64,000 bases of DNA from D2472 sp964275585 (GTDB lineage Bacteria; Pseudomonadota; Gammaproteobacteria; Magnimaribacterales; D2472), in the NCBI GenBank assembly GCA_964275585.1, contig CAXYCJ010000014.1:1-64000 (forward strand), read 5' to 3'. This document shows, piece after piece, positions 27,540 through 37,132 of the stretch. A model generated the notes under the pieces. The model saw only the letters and a list, made by a program, of their open reading frames with translations. It was not told the origin of the DNA and did not search any database. Made by a program: the position numbers and the translations under genes. Positions within the stretch are counted from its first letter, which is position 1; the number at the start of each line of letters is the position of its first letter.

Positions 27540-28754
27540 ATGAAAGAACTCAAGCCAGAAACCCAAGCATTTTTAGATAGAGTATCCAATTTTATTGATG
27601 CTGAGATTAGACCAAACGAAGCTTTATATCAGCAACAAATGGAAGAGGGTGGGCGATGGTGTGTTCCACCAATTATGGAGGAGATGAAAGCAAAAGCTAA
27701 GGCTGAGGGATTATGGAATTTCTTCTTGCCTGGATATGAGGGCGACTTTGGAACTGGGCTTTCAAATTTTGAATACGCACATCTTGCCGAAAAAATGGGT
27801 GCTGTTGGACTTTCCTCAGAGGTATTTAATTGCTCAGCCCCTGATACTGGCAACATGGAAGTCTTGGAAAGATATGGTACCGAAGAGCAAAAAGAAGAAT
27901 GGCTCAAACCATTGCTTGCCGGTGAAATAAGATCTGCTTTTGGTATGACGGAACCAGGCGTTGCTTCCTCTGATGCAACCAACATGGCAGCAACAGCAGT
28001 TTTAGATGGTGATGAGTATGTGATCAATGGAGAAAAATGGTGGACTTCTGGAGCAGGCGATCCAAGATGCAAGGTTATTATCTTTATGTGCGTTACAGAT
28101 CAAGATCCAGACTCCCCAAGGCACAAAAGACATTCACAAATTCTTGTGCCAACAGATGCAGAAGGAATTGAAACTCGAAAAATGATGGAAGTTTTTGGTT
28201 GGGATGATGCTCCTCATGGTCATGCCCATCTTAAGTTTACTAATGTGCGTGTTCCAAAGAGCAATATGATTCTTGGCGAAGGCAGGGGTTTTGAAATTGC
28301 TCAGGGTCGTCTTGGGCCTGGAAGAATTCATCATTGTATGAGAGCGGTTGGCTTGGGCGAAAGAGCTTTACAGATGATGTGTGAAAGATCTCAAAGCAGG
28401 GTGGCTTTTGGTAAACCTCTTTCTCAGTTAGGCGGCAACATGGATATCATTGCAAATTCAAGAATTGAATTAAATATGGCAAGGCTTTTAACACTTCAAG
28501 CAGCTCATATGATGGATACTGTAGGCAATAAAGTTGCTGCAAGTGAAATTGCTCAGATTAAAGTTATCGTACCAAATATTGTTTGTGATGTTATAGACAG
28601 GGCAATTCAGATGCATGGTGGAGCAGGTGTCTCGCAGGTATTCCCATTAGCAAGATTCTACGCTGGCATGAGAACACTGAGATTGGCTGATGGGCCAGAT
28701 GAAGTTCACAGAAGAGCAGTTGCTAGACACGAGCTTGGAAAATATCCTAGCTAG
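27540..28754 (+). CDS. Acyl-CoA dehydrogenase family protein (ACAD10/11-like)
   Basis: A 404-residue FAD enzyme. Features are AFGMTEPGVASSDATNM for FAD and substrate binding, GEKWWTSGAGDPRCKVI, the RVAFGKPLSQLGGN segment, IQMHGGAGVSQVFPLARFYAGMR, and the end LADGPDEVHRRAVARHELGKY, which is typical of the ACAD10/11-like group. These act on longer or 4-hydroxy acyl chains in eukaryotes, so the bacterial substrate is uncertain. A strong AGGAGG ribosome-binding site lies 4 nt before the ATG. It is divergent from a LysR regulator that may control it. The last base of its stop is the first base of the sbcB start. Confidence 0.93.
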   Translation: MKELKPETQAFLDRVSNFIDAEIRPNEALYQQQMEEGGRWCVPPIMEEMKAKAKAEGLWNFFLPGYEGDFGTGLSNFEYAHLAEKMGAVGLSSEVFNCSAPDTGNMEVLERYGTEEQKEEWLKPLLAGEIRSAFGMTEPGVASSDATNMAATAVLDGDEYVINGEKWWTSGAGDPRCKVIIFMCVTDQDPDSPRHKRHSQILVPTDAEGIETRKMMEVFGWDDAPHGHAHLKFTNVRVPKSNMILGEGRGFEIAQGRLGPGRIHHCMRAVGLGERALQMMCERSQSRVAFGKPLSQLGGNMDIIANSRIELNMARLLTLQAAHMMDTVGNKVAASEIAQIKVIVPNIVCDVIDRAIQMHGGAGVSQVFPLARFYAGMRTLRLADGPDEVHRRAVARHELGKYPS

Positions 28755-30160
28755 TGGCAGTTAGTTCTAACTTAATTTTTTATGATACTGAAACCACAGG
28801 GCTGTTAAAAGACTTCTCTCAGATTCTTCAATGCGGTTCAATTCAAACAAACCGTAACTTAGAAGTATTAAATGAACAAAATCTAGGGTGTGCTCCTTTG
28901 CCTTGGGCTATTCCTCATCCGATGGCAATGGTCACCAACAAGAAAACAAATCTTTTCCATTCTAATGTTTCTCATTATGAATTAATGCGAGATCTTAATA
29001 GGCAGTGGCGTCAATGGACTATTGATCAACCAGCCGTTTTTATTACCTTTAATGGCATGGCTTATGACGAAGAGTTAGTCCGCAGACAGTTCTATTGGAA
29101 TCTCTTTGAGTCTTATTTAACAAACACCAACGGAAACGGGAGACTGGATATCTTGCTCATGATGAACAATATTGCAGCGTTTTCATCAGATGTTTTAAAT
29201 ATCCCATTATTTAATGGCGGCCCAGGAGTTAGCTTAAAACAAGCAGATATCGCAGAGGCCAATGGCATCGAAATTGGAGATGCTCATGATGCTATTGCAG
29301 ACTGCAAGTTGATGATTGGTTTGTTAGAAAAGATCAATGCTACAAAACCTGAATTAATTGATTTCTTTTTAAGTATCTCTACGAAATCTGGTGTGCAAGC
29401 AGCTGTTCAGCAGCCTGGTTTTCTAGCCTTGGGAGAGGTTTTTAGACGCGAAATTTTTAAATACCCAGTTGTTCCATGTGGCAGCAAAGCACCGAATGAT
29501 TTAATGTTTTTTGATTTAAGTTTTGATCCAGATGAAATATTTGAAATGGATACCCAAGAAATATACTCATTAGTTCAAAAACCAGGTAAATCAGGACCTT
29601 TTAAAAAGTACGGAATTAATAAAACCATTCCTATTTGTCCAAGCAGCATGATAGATAATAAAGATATTTTTGATATGGATTTTGCTATCTTAGAGAAGAG
29701 AGCAGAGCAAGTAAGAGAAAACACAGAATTTCAAACTCTTGTTAGCCAAGCGATGGCAGATAAGATTGATAATTGGAATAATGAGTATGATCACATAGAA
29801 CAAATGATCTATGCAGGAGGCTTTCCATCAAAGCAGGACAAAGAGCTTATGGCTGCTTTTCATAGAATTGATTCAGCCGAAGAGCGAATTAAGATTTGTA
29901 GAAATATCACAGATGAGCGACATAGATTGTTTGCAGAGAGACTTATATGTCAGTTTTATCCTCAAAAGGCTCCCGAAGATATGACAGGTCGATTTCAATC
30001 TCTTATTAACCAACGCTTGAATGAAGAGGGCCCATGGGGATCTATGGACAAAGTTATGGCCGAATTAGAAAAACTTTTAGATCAAGACAATTCAGAAGAA
30101 ACTCAAAATATCCTCCAAGAAACGAAAGAGTTTTTAATCCAGCGCGCTAATTCTCTATAG
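28754..30160 (+). CDS. sbcB: Exodeoxyribonuclease I
   Basis: It degrades single-stranded DNA 3' to 5' in recombination and mismatch repair. At 468 residues it is the size of E. coli ExoI (475). The DEDDh exonuclease motifs are IFYDTETTGL, FITFNGMAYDEELVRRQF and the HDAIADCKLMIGLL end, followed by the SH3-like and C-terminal helical domains (EERIKICRNITDERHRLFAERLICQFYP spans residues 376-403). The GTG start overlaps the preceding stop by one base and has no separate promoter, so it is probably read through from the acyl-CoA dehydrogenase gene, an odd pairing by function. Confidence 0.93.
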   Translation: MAVSSNLIFYDTETTGLLKDFSQILQCGSIQTNRNLEVLNEQNLGCAPLPWAIPHPMAMVTNKKTNLFHSNVSHYELMRDLNRQWRQWTIDQPAVFITFNGMAYDEELVRRQFYWNLFESYLTNTNGNGRLDILLMMNNIAAFSSDVLNIPLFNGGPGVSLKQADIAEANGIEIGDAHDAIADCKLMIGLLEKINATKPELIDFFLSISTKSGVQAAVQQPGFLALGEVFRREIFKYPVVPCGSKAPNDLMFFDLSFDPDEIFEMDTQEIYSLVQKPGKSGPFKKYGINKTIPICPSSMIDNKDIFDMDFAILEKRAEQVRENTEFQTLVSQAMADKIDNWNNEYDHIEQMIYAGGFPSKQDKELMAAFHRIDSAEERIKICRNITDERHRLFAERLICQFYPQKAPEDMTGRFQSLINQRLNEEGPWGSMDKVMAELEKLLDQDNSEETQNILQETKEFLIQRANSL

Positions 30161-30218
30161 ACAATACAAACTACTTTAGAGGACCTCAAGTTAACTTATC
30201 TTATTATTATTGTGGCTG

Positions 30219-30224
30219 TATAAT
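30219..30224 (+). promoter_or_regulatory. -10 element for tRNA-Val(GAC)
   Basis: A perfect TATAAT lies 16 bp before the tRNA. The best -35 at correct spacing is only TTATCT (30196-30201), so the promoter call rests mainly on the -10. Confidence 0.5.
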
Positions 30225-30240
30225 ACTCAAGCATTTTATA

Positions 30241-30318
30241 GACCCGTAGCTCAGTCTTGGTTAGAGCGCCGCATTGACATTGCGGAGGTCGATGGTTCGA
30301 GTCCATTCGGGTCTACCA
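30241..30318 (+). tRNA. tRNA-Val (anticodon GAC)
   Basis: A 78-nt tRNA with encoded CCA. The acceptor GACCCGT pairs with CGGGTC plus a wobble, and the D arm is AGCTCAGTCTTGGTTAGAGC. Stem CCGCA/TGCGG encloses loop TTGACAT, giving anticodon GAC for GUC/GUU. The T arm has GTTCGAGTC. Confidence 0.95.
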
Positions 30319-30339
30319 ATTTTTTATCCTGGAGGGATA

Positions 30340-31533
30340 ATGAAAATTTTTACATACCTCACCTTATTTTTATTTTCTATTTTTTCTTTAGATGCTGATG
30401 CCTATAAAACTCCAATTAACAAATGGATAGAGTCATCACCCGAGTCACTGGGGATCAAATCCAAAAAAGTTAATTCTTTGTTTACCCAAGCATTTGAAGA
30501 TGATGCAACACAAGCAGTGGTGCTAATTAAGGATGGGCATTTAATTGCAGAACAGTATGCTGAAGGGTTTAATGCCAAATCGTTTGGCACTTCATGGTCT
30601 ATGGCTAAGAGCTATTATGCAGCTTTAATTGGAATTTCAATTGATAAAGGTGAGATTAACAGCTTGGATGATCCAGTGTCGATGTATATAGATCATTTTG
30701 ATGATGAGAGATCTAAAATTACCATTCGACAGATATTAAATATGACTAGTGGATTAGAGTTTCCAGAAGATGAACATGAACGGATGTTTTTACAGCCTGA
30801 CCAGCTTGCTTATGCGAAATCAATAAAAAAAGAAAAAGAGCCAAATCTCCGCTTTGAATATAATAATGTTAATTCTATGTTGCTCGGAGATATTTTATTT
30901 TCTGTAACAGGAATAAAAGCTGACATTCTCTTATATAAAAGAATTCTTAACCCAATAGGCATCAATCAAAGTACTTTATGGAAGGATGAGTCAGGTAATG
31001 TCTTGAGCTATTGTTGTATTGATATGTCTGCAAGAGACTATTCACGTTTTGGTTTATTATTTGCTAACGATGGAAAATGGGGTGATAAGCAAATCATCAG
31101 CAAAGAATATATAGATGAGACATTCACAACGGTATGGGATTTTAAGAAATATGGTCAGCCTGGAGGAGGTTATAGCCTTCATTGGTGGATGAGCAAAGAT
31201 GACGAAGAAGGACAGATCTTTAATGCTAGCGGTAAATTTGGACAATATACTTTTGTTGATAGAAAAAATGGCATAGTGTTTACCCGCATTACTAAATACC
31301 ACCCAACAGCAGGCTCACAACAAAAATGGGGAGAATATAAATGGTTAAGAGAAATACCTTCTATAGAGACAACAGTGAAAGTTTGGAGGTTCCTCGAAGA
31401 TGAGGGACTAATGAATCTAAAGGATGGGTCTATTCAAGTGCCAATTACTCGAATGGATGGAGAGCAAAAGGAATTTAGAGAAAACTTTTTTTCAATCGTA
31501 GATTTAATTGCCGATTTGTCCCGAGAAGATTAA
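30340..31533 (+). CDS. Serine hydrolase, beta-lactamase family (NylB-like)
   Basis: A 397-residue penicillin-binding-fold enzyme with a signal peptide (FTYLTLFLFSIFSLDADA). The nucleophile motif is SMAK within SWSMAKSYYAALIG. The second motif is YNNVN, and a C-terminal HWWMSKDDE...GQYTF region corresponds to the KTG strand. The arrangement resembles 6-aminohexanoate-dimer hydrolase and related esterases. The ATG at 30340 is chosen because of the GGAGG at 30331-30335; longer reading begins inside the tRNA. Like the hydrolase at 18506 it lies directly behind a tRNA gene. It ends 1 bp before the convergent permease stop. Confidence 0.9.
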   Translation: MKIFTYLTLFLFSIFSLDADAYKTPINKWIESSPESLGIKSKKVNSLFTQAFEDDATQAVVLIKDGHLIAEQYAEGFNAKSFGTSWSMAKSYYAALIGISIDKGEINSLDDPVSMYIDHFDDERSKITIRQILNMTSGLEFPEDEHERMFLQPDQLAYAKSIKKEKEPNLRFEYNNVNSMLLGDILFSVTGIKADILLYKRILNPIGINQSTLWKDESGNVLSYCCIDMSARDYSRFGLLFANDGKWGDKQIISKEYIDETFTTVWDFKKYGQPGGGYSLHWWMSKDDEEGQIFNASGKFGQYTFVDRKNGIVFTRITKYHPTAGSQQKWGEYKWLREIPSIETTVKVWRFLEDEGLMNLKDGSIQVPITRMDGEQKEFRENFFSIVDLIADLSRED

Positions 31534-31534
31534 T

Positions 31535-33301
31535 TTAAGTCCAAACAAATAAAATCATTGGGATAGAAATTACAACAATCACAAATTCTAGGGGTAAACC
31601 TAGTCGCCAGTAATCCCCAAATTTATAGTTGCCTGGCGCCATTACCAAGGTATTACATTGATGTCCGATGGGAGATAGAAAAGCGCAACTTGCTCCAACT
31701 GCAACAGCCATTAAAAACGGCTCTACTGGTTGGCCAACTTGAAGCGCTAAGTTTGCTGCTATTGGTGCCATGATTACCGCAGTTGCAGCATTATTGATTA
31801 TGTCTGAAACAAACATAGTAATCACAAGAATGACCAATATCAGCCATGGAAGAGCCATTCCCTCGGTTGTTGAAGATATGAAATTTGCAATATTTACTGA
31901 AATACCTGATGTTTCCAAGGCTTGACCCACGGGAATCATTGCTGCAAGCATTACCACAACTGGCCATTCAATATTTCGATATAAATTTCCATTCAAAACT
32001 TTTATTGAAATAAAAGCAATTACGCATAATAAAAATGCAACAACGATATTCATGATATTGAATGCAGTTAATCCAATTGCGATACCAAAAAAAATTAAAC
32101 TTTTAAGCAATCGACTTCTACTTGGGATGGTTTGTAACTCTCTTTCCATTAATGGCATTAAGCCTAAATGCTTAATTCGTTCTTTTACACCTTCATCATC
32201 AATTGTACGAACTCCTAACAGCAAGACATCCCCAACCCTAAATGCTTCTCGAGCTAGCCTTGTTCTAAATTTTGCTCCCTGTCTCCACAAGCCAAGCAAT
32301 GCTAAGTCTTCTGAAGCTAATCTTTTTAAGAATTCATGCTTTCTTCCCACTAATCTTGATCCAGCAGTAACCATGACCTCAATTTCTGCTAGGTCTGATT
32401 CTTGAATAGTATTTAGATTTTCTGCAATCTCAAATCCTAACGTTTCTTGGATAGATGAAATGTCGTCAGGAGAGGTTTTTATCACCAAAATTTGTCCAGG
32501 TTGGATTTTTGTTGCCATGGACACCCTTGATACTGCACCTGTTTCATTAACAATCCCTAGGACTTCTGTTTCTGGACCAGAAATTTTCTTAATTTCAGAG
32601 AGCCTTAAACCAATGGCTGTACTATCATCCTTTACAGTTACTTCAAACAAATAATTTTTTAGATCAATTAGACGAGTTGTGTCTGCCGAACTTTCTCTAA
32701 CTTTTACAAGTCGATAGCCTACAAGTGAAATAAATAAGATACCTAAAATACTTACAGCCAAGCCAACCAACGAGTAATCAAAAAAATTAAAACTTACGCC
32801 AGTATATTCTTGCCTGTACTGAGCAATAATAATATTAGGGGGCGTCCCAATGACTGTATTCATTCCGCCCAAGATACTAGCAAAGGCAAGAGGCATCAGA
32901 AACTTAGATGGGTTCCATTCCATTTTTTGACAGACTGATAAAGTAATAGGAAGCAATAAAGCCATGGCCCCAATGTTGTTCATGAATGAGGACAAGAAGG
33001 CTGCCACAATCATGATCATCACAAGATACTGATTTTCACCAAGAGTTAGCCTAGAAATTAAATTGCCCGCCAAGCTCACCATACCGGCTTCTTGAAGACC
33101 TTTACTTATTAATAAAACAAGAGCCACTGTTACAACTGCAGGATGCCCAAAGCCTGAAAATGCATCATCTGCAGGAACTATTCCAAGCAAGACCAATGCA
33201 GCAAGACATATTAAGGTAACAGCGTCATAACGCCATTTACCCCAAATTAGAAGACCCATTAGGATTACTAATGCCGTCGTTAGAATAACTTGATCAGTCA
33301 T
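31535..33301 (-). CDS. SLC13-family permease with two RCK_C (TrkA-C) domains
   Basis: A 588-residue membrane transporter. The N-terminal half has membrane helices and the signature GGMNTVIGTPPNIIIA. Two cytoplasmic RCK_C domains lie in the middle (about residues 205-290 and 300-385), and a second membrane half contains NNAATAVIMAPIA and SPIGHQCNTLVMAPGNYKFGDYW. This is the layout of the divalent-anion/sodium symporter branch often called YfbS-like. Substrates may be sulfate or dicarboxylates, and the RCK domains suggest ligand gating. It converges on the serine hydrolase with a 1-bp gap. Confidence 0.9.
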   Translation of the reverse strand: MTDQVILTTALVILMGLLIWGKWRYDAVTLICLAALVLLGIVPADDAFSGFGHPAVVTVALVLLISKGLQEAGMVSLAGNLISRLTLGENQYLVMIMIVAAFLSSFMNNIGAMALLLPITLSVCQKMEWNPSKFLMPLAFASILGGMNTVIGTPPNIIIAQYRQEYTGVSFNFFDYSLVGLAVSILGILFISLVGYRLVKVRESSADTTRLIDLKNYLFEVTVKDDSTAIGLRLSEIKKISGPETEVLGIVNETGAVSRVSMATKIQPGQILVIKTSPDDISSIQETLGFEIAENLNTIQESDLAEIEVMVTAGSRLVGRKHEFLKRLASEDLALLGLWRQGAKFRTRLAREAFRVGDVLLLGVRTIDDEGVKERIKHLGLMPLMERELQTIPSRSRLLKSLIFFGIAIGLTAFNIMNIVVAFLLCVIAFISIKVLNGNLYRNIEWPVVVMLAAMIPVGQALETSGISVNIANFISSTTEGMALPWLILVILVITMFVSDIINNAATAVIMAPIAANLALQVGQPVEPFLMAVAVGASCAFLSPIGHQCNTLVMAPGNYKFGDYWRLGLPLEFVIVVISIPMILFVWT

Positions 33302-33357
33302 GACAGCTCTTTACCCCAATTACATTCATTTAATAGCTAATAGATGGCGGTCTTTTT

Positions 33358-34524
33358 CTAATCATCACCTTGATCTGGAGCAGCAATATTAGAAATATTT
33401 TTTGAAGCAAGACCATCAGTAGAATACTTCGCCGGATCAATTGATTCTGTATTTTCCATATAAATAGATGTGGACGGATATGCAAATTCAGATCCATTGG
33501 CCCTAACTATTTTAATTATTTCAAAAATAAGGTCTTGTTTTATTTTTGAAAAATCAGTTAATCCAACAGGCTTTGCGTAGCACAGCACCTTAATGTCTAT
33601 AGAGCTTGCCGCTAATTCTGCAGTTCTTGCAAAAGATTCTTGATCAGGATGCACCACTAACTGATCTGAATTAGCAAGATACTCTGTAATGCTTTCACAA
33701 ATCTGAGCTAATTCTTTTTGTGTAGTTGTATAGATTAAATTTATAGTCCAATAGATTCTTCTATATTCCATCTTTCCATGATTAATGACTTTTACATCAG
33801 AAAGATCTTTATTCGGAACCAACATAGGAGCAGTATCAAACATTCTGACCACGGTTGATCTAAAGCCAATGTCTTCTACCATGCCATGCAATTCACCCGG
33901 CACTTCAATTCGATCTCCGGGTTGAAATCTATTCTCTCCAATTATCAATATCCCAGAAATTAGATTTTTAAATAAATCTTGGGCACCTAATGCTATAGCA
34001 ACAGAAAAGAGGCCCAACCCGGCAATCAAAGGGCCAATTTGAATTCCAAATATATCAAAAATAACTCCAGCACCAATTACCCAAATAATCATTCTCGCTG
34101 AACGCTCCAGCCACATTGTCATTGATTTAGTAAGAATAGCTGTTGAAGTAAATGCTTGAAAAATTGGAGTAATGCTGTTTGCAAGGGTGCTAAAAATAGT
34201 AAAAGCAATCAAGGCCTTAATTAAATTAGTTGCAAACAAGTCAGCCATACCTGAAAGAGGTAAATATACAACGATCAAATAGAGAGCTATGGTTAGTGGT
34301 ATTAATCCTAAAGGTTTTTTTAACGCTTCAAGTAACACATCATCTATTTCAGACTCGGTATTGGCTGTTAAGCTCTCTACCCATCTTATTACTCTATTAG
34401 TGAATAGTGCCCTAGTGATTGCTCCAGCTATAAAAATAAGCATTGAAATAATGATTTCGGTAAGACCAATACCTAGAAATCCTTCATTCCAAACATTTGT
34501 AATAATTTGTATTAATCCATCCAT
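33358..34524 (-). CDS. Mechanosensitive ion channel, MscS family
   Basis: A 388-residue channel expected to open under membrane tension in osmotic downshock. It has several membrane helices in the first 160 residues, then the pore-lining TM3 and beta domain: AGLGLFSVAIALGAQDLFKNLISGILI, FQPGDRIEVPGELHGMVEDIGFRSTVVRMFD and VPNKDLSDVKVINHG. A C-terminal alpha/beta domain and a short acidic tail follow. It is slightly longer than E. coli MscS (286), with extra N-terminal helices, as in MscM-like paralogues. The divergent neighbour is an ion channel 108 bp away, so the two may both serve ion and osmotic balance. Confidence 0.92.
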   Translation of the reverse strand: MDGLIQIITNVWNEGFLGIGLTEIIISMLIFIAGAITRALFTNRVIRWVESLTANTESEIDDVLLEALKKPLGLIPLTIALYLIVVYLPLSGMADLFATNLIKALIAFTIFSTLANSITPIFQAFTSTAILTKSMTMWLERSARMIIWVIGAGVIFDIFGIQIGPLIAGLGLFSVAIALGAQDLFKNLISGILIIGENRFQPGDRIEVPGELHGMVEDIGFRSTVVRMFDTAPMLVPNKDLSDVKVINHGKMEYRRIYWTINLIYTTTQKELAQICESITEYLANSDQLVVHPDQESFARTAELAASSIDIKVLCYAKPVGLTDFSKIKQDLIFEIIKIVRANGSEFAYPSTSIYMENTESIDPAKYSTDGLASKNISNIAAPDQGDD

Positions 34525-34632
34525 AATATCTTCTATATTTTTAAGTCATTGTATTATAGAACAAACTGATTTAATTGACTGATTGAGCTATTTGGTTGTA
34601 AATAAAACACTTATCTTTATCATTACAAGCAT

Positions 34633-35370
34633 ATGAATAGTTTTGTAGATTTTTTTCTAAGAATTAGAAATAGCAAAGTTTTTAATGGGATTGTAATAGC
34701 TGTAATTCTAGCCTCTGCATTATATGCTGGCGTTAGTTCTTATGATATTCCTTTTGAGTACGCTTTTTATTTAGATTTATTTAACTACGCAATCACAGTA
34801 TTTTTTGTTATAGAAATAGTGATCCGCATGATTTCAGAACGCTCTATCATTAAATTTTTTTCAGACGGCTGGAATATTTTTGATTTTTTGATTGTGACTA
34901 TTTCTCTTGTACCTATTAATAATGTTGAGAGTATATTTGTTGCAAGGTTGCTTAGAATTATCCGTGTGCTTAGAATCATTACAGTTATCCCAGCCTTCCG
35001 CCAGATAATAGACTCCTTGGTTAAAACATTTCCTCGAGTAGGTTTTATAGCTTTATTGATGTTTATTTTTATGTATGTCTGGGGAGCAATTGGTACCATG
35101 TTCTTTGGCCTCATAGATCCAGAGCATTGGGGCAATATTGGCTTAGCACTTATTACCCTTGTTCAAGTCGCGACCTATGATGATTGGGCTGCAATTATGG
35201 GCGAGGTAATAGATGTTTATCCTTTTGCTTGGGTTTTCTTTGTTTCTTTTATTATTGTTAATGCAGTTATTTTATTGAACATGGTGATAGGCGTCATTGT
35301 TGATGTGATGACTGGCGGGAGCGGCATAGATGAAATAGTGCACCCGGAAGACAAAGACACTAATAACTAA
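34633..35370 (+). CDS. One-domain voltage-gated-type cation channel
   Basis: A 245-residue ion transport protein with the six-helix plan of bacterial NaV channels. S1 is about residues 17-35 and S2-S3 is at 51-95. S4 has arginines every third residue (R105, R108, R111, R114) in LLRIIRVLRIITVIPAFRQ. S5, a pore loop and S6 (AWVFFVSFIIVNAVILLNMV) follow. The selectivity filter reads TYDDW (181-185), where NavAb has TLESW. Two aspartates at these positions are what converts NavAb to the Ca2+-selective CavAb, so Ca2+ permeation is possible. The tail is short and acidic. The last 11 bp overlap the convergent dehydratase. Confidence 0.9.
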   Translation: MNSFVDFFLRIRNSKVFNGIVIAVILASALYAGVSSYDIPFEYAFYLDLFNYAITVFFVIEIVIRMISERSIIKFFSDGWNIFDFLIVTISLVPINNVESIFVARLLRIIRVLRIITVIPAFRQIIDSLVKTFPRVGFIALLMFIFMYVWGAIGTMFFGLIDPEHWGNIGLALITLVQVATYDDWAAIMGEVIDVYPFAWVFFVSFIIVNAVILLNMVIGVIVDVMTGGSGIDEIVHPEDKDTNN

Positions 35371-36346
35371 CTTTTTGCAAACACTCATGAAAAGTTCTCT
35401 CGTCCACGTTTCCACCTGATAGCATTACCAACGTTCTCGAACCTTTAAATTTTTCTTTATTTGCTAAAAGGCATGCCAGTGCAACGGCTCCACTTGGTTC
35501 TAACTTCAGATTTAATCGATTAAAGGCAAAACTCATCGCTTCACAAACCAACTGATCTGAAGCAGATAAACCTTTTACCTCATAGTGCTGATTAATAGCA
35601 AAAGGAATTTCTCCTGGGGTTGGGGTTAAAAGCCCATCACAGAGACCGAATCGATTGATATCTACGCTCACTCTTTCTCCTTTATCAAAAGATTGTTGAT
35701 GATCATTCCATTCTTCTGGCTCAGCAGTGTAAACATTACAATTTGGGTTGATGTGTTTCAGAGAAATACATGAACCTGCAGTTAGACCACCGCCACCTGC
35801 GCAAATAATTGCATTATCAATCTTAGGATTATTGGCATCATGAATTACCTCATAAGCAGCTGTGCCTTGTCCATAAATTGTTGCCAAAGAATCATAGGGG
35901 TTGATGATGACCAAGTTCCTCTCTTTAGCAATCTCTCGACTGATTTCCTCTCTATTTTCATTTCTGCGGTCATAAAGAATTACTTCAGCGCCCAACTCTT
36001 GCGCAGTATTAATCTTTTTAACTGGAGCATCTTTAGGCATTACAACGGTTGCGGGAGTATTAAATACTTTAGCTGCATGAGCAACCCCTTGAGCATGGTT
36101 TCCAGATGAATAGGCGATAACTCCTCTTCTGAGTTCTTCATTATTAAGTCTTGAGATGGCAGATAAGGCTCCTCTAACCTTAAAAGAGCCAGTTAGTTGA
36201 AGTGACTCAGGCTTAAACAGATATTTTCCACCGAGCTCTTCATTTAAATCTGGACAGGTTACCAACTGGGTATGATTGATGTGGGGAGAAATCCGTTGAT
36301 ATGTTTTTACAACTTCATCAAACCAAATGTCCGGTTCAATCTTCAT
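35360..36346 (-). CDS. Threonine/serine dehydratase-like PLP enzyme
   Basis: A fold-type II PLP enzyme of 328 residues. The Schiff-base lysine is K56 in TGSFKVRGA. SSGNHAQGVAHAA and the phosphate-binding GGGGLTAG follow, then SGGNVD near the end. It lacks the C-terminal regulatory ACT domain of biosynthetic IlvA, so it is closer to catabolic threonine ammonia-lyase or serine racemase/dehydratase. It could deaminate threonine or serine to 2-oxoacids. It overlaps the upstream YwaF-like gene by 11 bp on the same strand and the ion channel gene by 11 bp on the other. Confidence 0.9.
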   Translation of the reverse strand: MKIEPDIWFDEVVKTYQRISPHINHTQLVTCPDLNEELGGKYLFKPESLQLTGSFKVRGALSAISRLNNEELRRGVIAYSSGNHAQGVAHAAKVFNTPATVVMPKDAPVKKINTAQELGAEVILYDRRNENREEISREIAKERNLVIINPYDSLATIYGQGTAAYEVIHDANNPKIDNAIICAGGGGLTAGSCISLKHINPNCNVYTAEPEEWNDHQQSFDKGERVSVDINRFGLCDGLLTPTPGEIPFAINQHYEVKGLSASDQLVCEAMSFAFNRLNLKLEPSGAVALACLLANKEKFKGSRTLVMLSGGNVDERTFHECLQKVSY

Positions 36347-37058
36347 GCTGTAAATTTTTAGATGTTAGATCTAATATTAAAAAAGGTACGTATGCTACAT
36401 AGAACAAGAAAATACCCAAAGGTATAACTCCTATTAAATGACGAGGTGGAGGTGGAAAGGAGTCCATCAATGAGGCTCCGTCAGGCTTATCAACAAGGAA
36501 CCAAAAATTAGCTGGCGGCCCCATTAAGATGTTAATAATATATACGCCTACTAGTAAAATAGATGTTGTAACTATTACCTTTGGTATATCAGCCAAATAA
36601 GGTCTGTCACGCTTTACAATCAGCACATAAAATACAGCTAGCAATATTAAGCTGTGGCCAAAAAAGAATGGAGTATATTCTCCATGAGGGAATGCAAATT
36701 CTAAGTCCGGGGTTAACAGAGCCATTGTTGCTCCACATATCCCCCAGAAATAAGCACAATGAAATAAAAGTTTAGGAGCATTATCCTTTAGCAAAAAAAT
36801 AATGAGAGCAATCGATGAGAAATCACACATATGCAGCGGGAGTTCATCTTGCCATGGCAGATCGAATAATAGGATGTCATAAATTGGTTGAGTAACTAAA
36901 TGTAGCATAATCAGACCAGCTACTATTTTTGCACCGTTTGCCTTAATTGAGTCGGATTTATTTTTATATAAGCTTGGAAATCCGATAATTACTATCACGC
37001 ATAGCAAAAGGGATATGAGATGTTGAAAGCCAAAAATTTGAAAAGGTAAGTCGTCCAT
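36336..37058 (-). CDS. YwaF/TIGR02206-type membrane protein
   Basis: A 240-residue protein with about six or seven membrane helices. It has the family hallmarks of an FGFQHL start, PLHMCDFS in the middle (DELPLHMCDFSSIALII), the CGATMALLTPDLEF segment and a PPPPRHLIG loop. The function is unknown. It shares 11 bp with the downstream dehydratase, so they are likely co-transcribed, although no functional link is known. Confidence 0.85.
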   Translation of the reverse strand: MDDLPFQIFGFQHLISLLLCVIVIIGFPSLYKNKSDSIKANGAKIVAGLIMLHLVTQPIYDILLFDLPWQDELPLHMCDFSSIALIIFLLKDNAPKLLFHCAYFWGICGATMALLTPDLEFAFPHGEYTPFFFGHSLILLAVFYVLIVKRDRPYLADIPKVIVTTSILLVGVYIINILMGPPANFWFLVDKPDGASLMDSFPPPPRHLIGVIPLGIFLFYVAYVPFLILDLTSKNLQHED

Positions 37059-37132
37059 TTAAAAAAAGTTATTTAGGTCTATTTTATATCAGACTTTTCA
37101 CAAAATATATCTTCATCAGAGAGCTGTTTTTA

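Noticed and set aside
27629..28072. A 147-codon minus-strand reading frame opposite the acyl-CoA dehydrogenase
   Set aside because: It is the shadow of a highly conserved gene with a strong AGGAGG; serine- and proline-rich content is typical of antisense frames.
30210..30398. A short plus-strand reading frame crossing tRNA-Val
   Set aside because: It translates the tRNA itself and the start of a signal peptide in the wrong frame.
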